Source: Halieaceae bacterium UBA4452
GTDB lineage: Bacteria > Pseudomonadota > Gammaproteobacteria > Pseudomonadales > Halieaceae
DNA length: 64,000 nt
Assembly: GCA_002389505.1 (NCBI GenBank)
Contig: DGPA01000021.1
Span: 166,696-230,695 of the forward strand
Direction of reading: 5' to 3'
Shown here piece after piece: positions 61,833-64,000 of the stretch; position 1 is the stretch's first letter, and each line of letters begins with the position of its first letter. The notes below the pieces were generated by a model. It saw nothing but the letters and a program-made list of their open reading frames with translations, was not told where the DNA came from and ran no database searches. The translations under genes were made by a program, and so were the position numbers.

Positions 61833-62942
61833 ATGAGTAAGCCAACGGCTACTGCCGTGCCATCTGCGCAGCAAATGCTAGCTAAAATCCAGATTGAGAA
61901 ACGACTGGCTCAGCACGCCAGAGGGATTGATCGCGCTGATGAAACGCTCTTGCGTACCGCCTACCATGACGACGGTAGCGTAGATTATGGCTCTTTAAAG
62001 GGGCCAGCAGCGGTATTTGCGCAGGCAATCGCCGCTATGCATCAACATGCGCCCATGTCTCTGCACCGCCCTAGCAATACAATGATTAAGCTACTCGGCA
62101 ATGAGGCAATCAGCGAGTCTTATGTTATGGCCTGGGTCACGCTGCCTACTGATGGCGATGCCCAGCCCCACTGGGTGGGTGGTCGCTACTTAGACACGCA
62201 TCGGTGTAGAAACGGCGATTGGCGGATGCAGCATCGTCGCTACATCCTGGACTGGATTGCGCAGTATCCCCAAGCGCCTGAGGCTGAAAATAGCGCCGCA
62301 TTTTCACTCACTACCCTCACCCCAACCGGAGGACATTACCTGAGTGACCCTGGTAATGCCCTGCTCATGGCTTATGGCGCAAACTCTGCGAAAGCAACAA
62401 GGGAGCAACCCCCAATGAACAATACCGATGCCTTGGATCAGGTCATTTCGCATCACGCCATTGTCGAGCTAGGCTGCAAATATGCACGAGGGGTTGATCG
62501 CGGCGACCCAGACATCATCATGACCGCTTTTCATGATGATGCTTCGGTGATATCAGGTGCGTTTAATGGCTCTGCAAAGGCTTTCGCTACCGAGGTGACC
62601 AAGATGATCGACGACATAGCATCGTGCACGGCACATACTGTCACCAATCACTGGATAGAAATAGACGGTGACAACGCGGTAGGCGAAAGCTACGTCATTG
62701 CCTATCAGGGCCTTAATGGGGATCAGCCACTCAGTGTGCTGACAGGTGGACGCTACATCGATAAATACGAGCGCCGCCATGGTCGGTGGAAAATCGCACA
62801 ACGAACGTTCGTCAGTGACTGGACAACAACCAGCCCAGCGAAAGATCTCCTTCACCTAGGCATGTTCGCTGACATGGAGAAAGGCCAACGTAACAAAAGC
62901 GATCCGGTCTATGCGTTTTGGGACAGCCTGTCAGCCCCGTAA
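61833..62942 (+). CDS. Tandem NTF2/SnoaL-like domain protein
   Basis: A 369-residue protein with two copies of a domain of about 120 residues. Copy 1 covers about 20-141 and copy 2 about 207-330. Shared landmarks are ARGIDRADE/ARGVDRGDP, YHDDGSV/FHDDASV and GGRYLDTHRCRNGDWRMQHR/GGRYIDKYERRHGRWKIAQR. This is the SnoaL-like nuclear transport factor 2 fold, whose members include dehydratases, isomerases and small hydrolases. A Pro/Ala/Thr-rich linker joins them. ATG 61833 has GGA at about -9; ATG 61791 and 61818 are also in frame. Function is unknown; its place in the catabolic cluster suggests a step on a CoA-bound or ring intermediate. Confidence 0.85.
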   Translation: MSKPTATAVPSAQQMLAKIQIEKRLAQHARGIDRADETLLRTAYHDDGSVDYGSLKGPAAVFAQAIAAMHQHAPMSLHRPSNTMIKLLGNEAISESYVMAWVTLPTDGDAQPHWVGGRYLDTHRCRNGDWRMQHRRYILDWIAQYPQAPEAENSAAFSLTTLTPTGGHYLSDPGNALLMAYGANSAKATREQPPMNNTDALDQVISHHAIVELGCKYARGVDRGDPDIIMTAFHDDASVISGAFNGSAKAFATEVTKMIDDIASCTAHTVTNHWIEIDGDNAVGESYVIAYQGLNGDQPLSVLTGGRYIDKYERRHGRWKIAQRTFVSDWTTTSPAKDLLHLGMFADMEKGQRNKSDPVYAFWDSLSAP

Positions 62943-63020
62943 CGCTTTATACTGGGCACCGCACTCACCGGTGTACAAACGCGCGCAATAACAGCCACCC
63001 GTAAAGGAGTTTTAGTAATA

Positions 63021-63341
63021 ATGCCTGCCATAACCTTCATTTCAGATAGCGGTACCACCACTGTCGTAGATGCAACCAGCGGCGACAGTGTCATGCAAGT
63101 CGCCCTCAACAACATGATCGAGGGTATCGTTGGGGAATGCGGTGGCTGCATGAGCTGCGCAACGTGCCATGTTTATGTAGACGACGCTTGGGCAGGAAAA
63201 GTTGGGCAGGCGGGCGTAGATGAGCAAGCAATGCTGCAGTTAGCGGTCAAACCCAGCGAAAATAGCCGGCTTAGCTGTCAAATCACCGTCGGTGATGATC
63301 TTGACGGGCTTATTGTCAGACTCCCTGAATCACAATTTTAG
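63021..63341 (+). CDS. [2Fe-2S] ferredoxin
   Basis: A 106-residue plant/adrenodoxin-type ferredoxin. Cluster ligands: GECGGCMSCATCHVYV (C-x5-C-x2-C, with a fourth cysteine in SRLSCQITV at about residue 86). Such proteins pass electrons to Rieske oxygenases or P450s. AAAGGAG precedes the ATG. It is the likely electron donor for the two Rieske enzymes upstream, an inference from position, with the reductase encoded convergently 109 bp away. Confidence 0.95.
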   Translation: MPAITFISDSGTTTVVDATSGDSVMQVALNNMIEGIVGECGGCMSCATCHVYVDDAWAGKVGQAGVDEQAMLQLAVKPSENSRLSCQITVGDDLDGLIVRLPESQF

Positions 63342-63449
63342 GCCCGCCCTATGCGGTCTGAGTGGCGTACTCTGCTGCTTAGCCAGCCGCTCACTATACG
63401 GTCTGGCCAACCGCAGCGTTCGATTGGCGCGGTGCCTTCATTAACACCA

Positions 63450-64000
63450 TTACTTTGGCTTCAACAGCTCCCTTAAATCGACCGCGGGGTTAGCCACCAC
63501 GTCGACCGGAATAGAGCCGCCTCCGGACAGTACTTTTTTTGTCACCATGAACTCAAGGGGGCTATTGACGGCATCGCACGCCAGTAAGGCATCGCCCTTG
63601 AAGTAGAAAGCAGTGAAACTGCGCCCGGCACTCACATCGCCTCTCACCACAATAGTATCGAATCCCTGTGATAGCCCGGCGATCTGCAGTTTTACGTCAT
63701 ATTGGTCAGACCAAAACCATGGCAGCGCGGCCGACGGCCGAGGTTGTCCGCAAATCGCTGCTGCCGCGCATTTGGCTTGGTCATTCGCGTTTTGAACAGA
63801 CTCAATACGCAGCGACTTGCCATACAGCGCGTGGACTTGTCGCGCGCAATCACCTACCGCGTAAATATCATCAAGGGACGTCTGGCAATCCTCATTCACC
63901 ACAATGCCATCATCCACCTCAACCCCGGTAGCCTCTGCTAGTGCTGTATCGGGACTGATGCCCACGCCGACAATCACTAAGTCTGCGGGTACGGACCGAC
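63450..64000 (-). CDS. FAD-dependent ferredoxin reductase, C-terminal part (5' end outside window)
   Basis: The frame is open to the window end and reads RSVPADLVIVGVGISPDTALAEATG through VNEDCQTSLDDIYAVGDCARQ (the FAD-binding YAVGD motif) to the C-terminal interface domain (LPWFWSDQYDVKLQIAGLSQGF, ending ELLKPK). This is the pattern of rhodocoxin/putidaredoxin reductases, which move electrons from NAD(P)H to a [2Fe-2S] ferredoxin. About 183 residues are visible of roughly 400. It converges on the ferredoxin gene. Confidence 0.92.
   Translation of the reverse strand, partial: RSVPADLVIVGVGISPDTALAEATGVEVDDGIVVNEDCQTSLDDIYAVGDCARQVHALYGKSLRIESVQNANDQAKCAAAAICGQPRPSAALPWFWSDQYDVKLQIAGLSQGFDTIVVRGDVSAGRSFTAFYFKGDALLACDAVNSPLEFMVTKKVLSGGGSIPVDVVANPAVDLRELLKPK

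Noticed and set aside
1..64000. tRNA, rRNA, CRISPR arrays, insertion sequences or prophage
   Set aside because: No repeat-spacer array, transposase, integrase or RNA gene was seen in the intergenic stretches read by eye.

Overview
The window reads as chromosomal DNA of a free-living, probably marine gammaproteobacterium related to the Cellvibrionales/Halieaceae-type lineages. This is inferred from gene order and protein character, not from an rRNA gene. Most of it is housekeeping DNA whose order closely follows two Pseudomonas neighbourhoods as I recall them: gshB-tonB-yqgE-yqgF-pilT-yggS-proC-yggT-metX-metW-DUF4426-rdgB-hemW-trmB followed by rpoH-ftsX-ftsE-ftsY-rsmD-coaD-mutM, and rpmGB-radC-coaBC-algC-argB-pyrE-crc-rph-yicC-gmk-rpoZ-spoT-ridA-recG-ubiA.

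Layout. 1-6.8 kb: metK (3' end), ahcY, rsmE, a membrane-anchored esterase, and the gshB-tonB-yqgE-ruvX run. 6.8-14 kb: pilT, then the co-directional run yggS to hemW. 14-21 kb: trmB, DUF423, rpoH (with a perfect CIRCE operator), the ftsYEX operon, rsmD, coaD, mutM. 21-30 kb: the ribosomal rpmBG pair with a strong promoter and terminator, radC, coaBC, then a decayed stretch (a catalytically dead AlgC-like membrane protein and a deleted argB remnant), slmA, a DUF4124 gene, pyrE, crc and rph. 30-41.6 kb: yicC, a TonB-dependent receptor lacking its plug and set between yicC and gmk, then gmk, rpoZ, spoT, ridA, an NAD-binding protein, recG and ubiA. 41.6-53.3 kb: GNAT/DUF482, yaaA, a TRAP transporter with its binding protein encoded apart, a thioesterase, uvrD, a double-SPOR membrane protein, a small secreted protein, an MDR reductase and a GFA protein. 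53.7-64 kb: an accessory catabolic island with two Rieske oxygenases, an SDR, two acyl-CoA dehydrogenases, an acyl-CoA ligase, a tandem NTF2/SnoaL protein, a [2Fe-2S] ferredoxin and a ferredoxin reductase cut by the window end.

How genes work together. ahcY/metK and metX/metW/hemW/rdgB are core metabolism. ftsYEX and rpoH form the classical cell-division/heat-shock block. The last 10 kb can be read as one catabolic module: ligase (CoA activation), paired dehydrogenases and SDR (side-chain or ring oxidation), and Rieske oxygenases fed by ferredoxin and its reductase (hydroxylation). The substrate cannot be read from sequence; an alicyclic, steroid or terpenoid acid is a guess from the enzyme mix.

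The most unusual material is at 23.4-26.2 kb. An AlgC-family protein fused to a two-TM sensor-like domain has lost the active-site serine, all three metal-binding aspartates and the sugar- and phosphate-binding loops, yet keeps a full-length open frame. The adjacent argB is reduced to its first and last pieces. Other items worth a look are the CIRCE box before rpoH, the plug-less TonB receptor beside a hexanucleotide repeat, a 20-bp palindrome in the divergent ligase/NTF2 promoter region, and a palindrome against the rpoZ-spoT -10 box.
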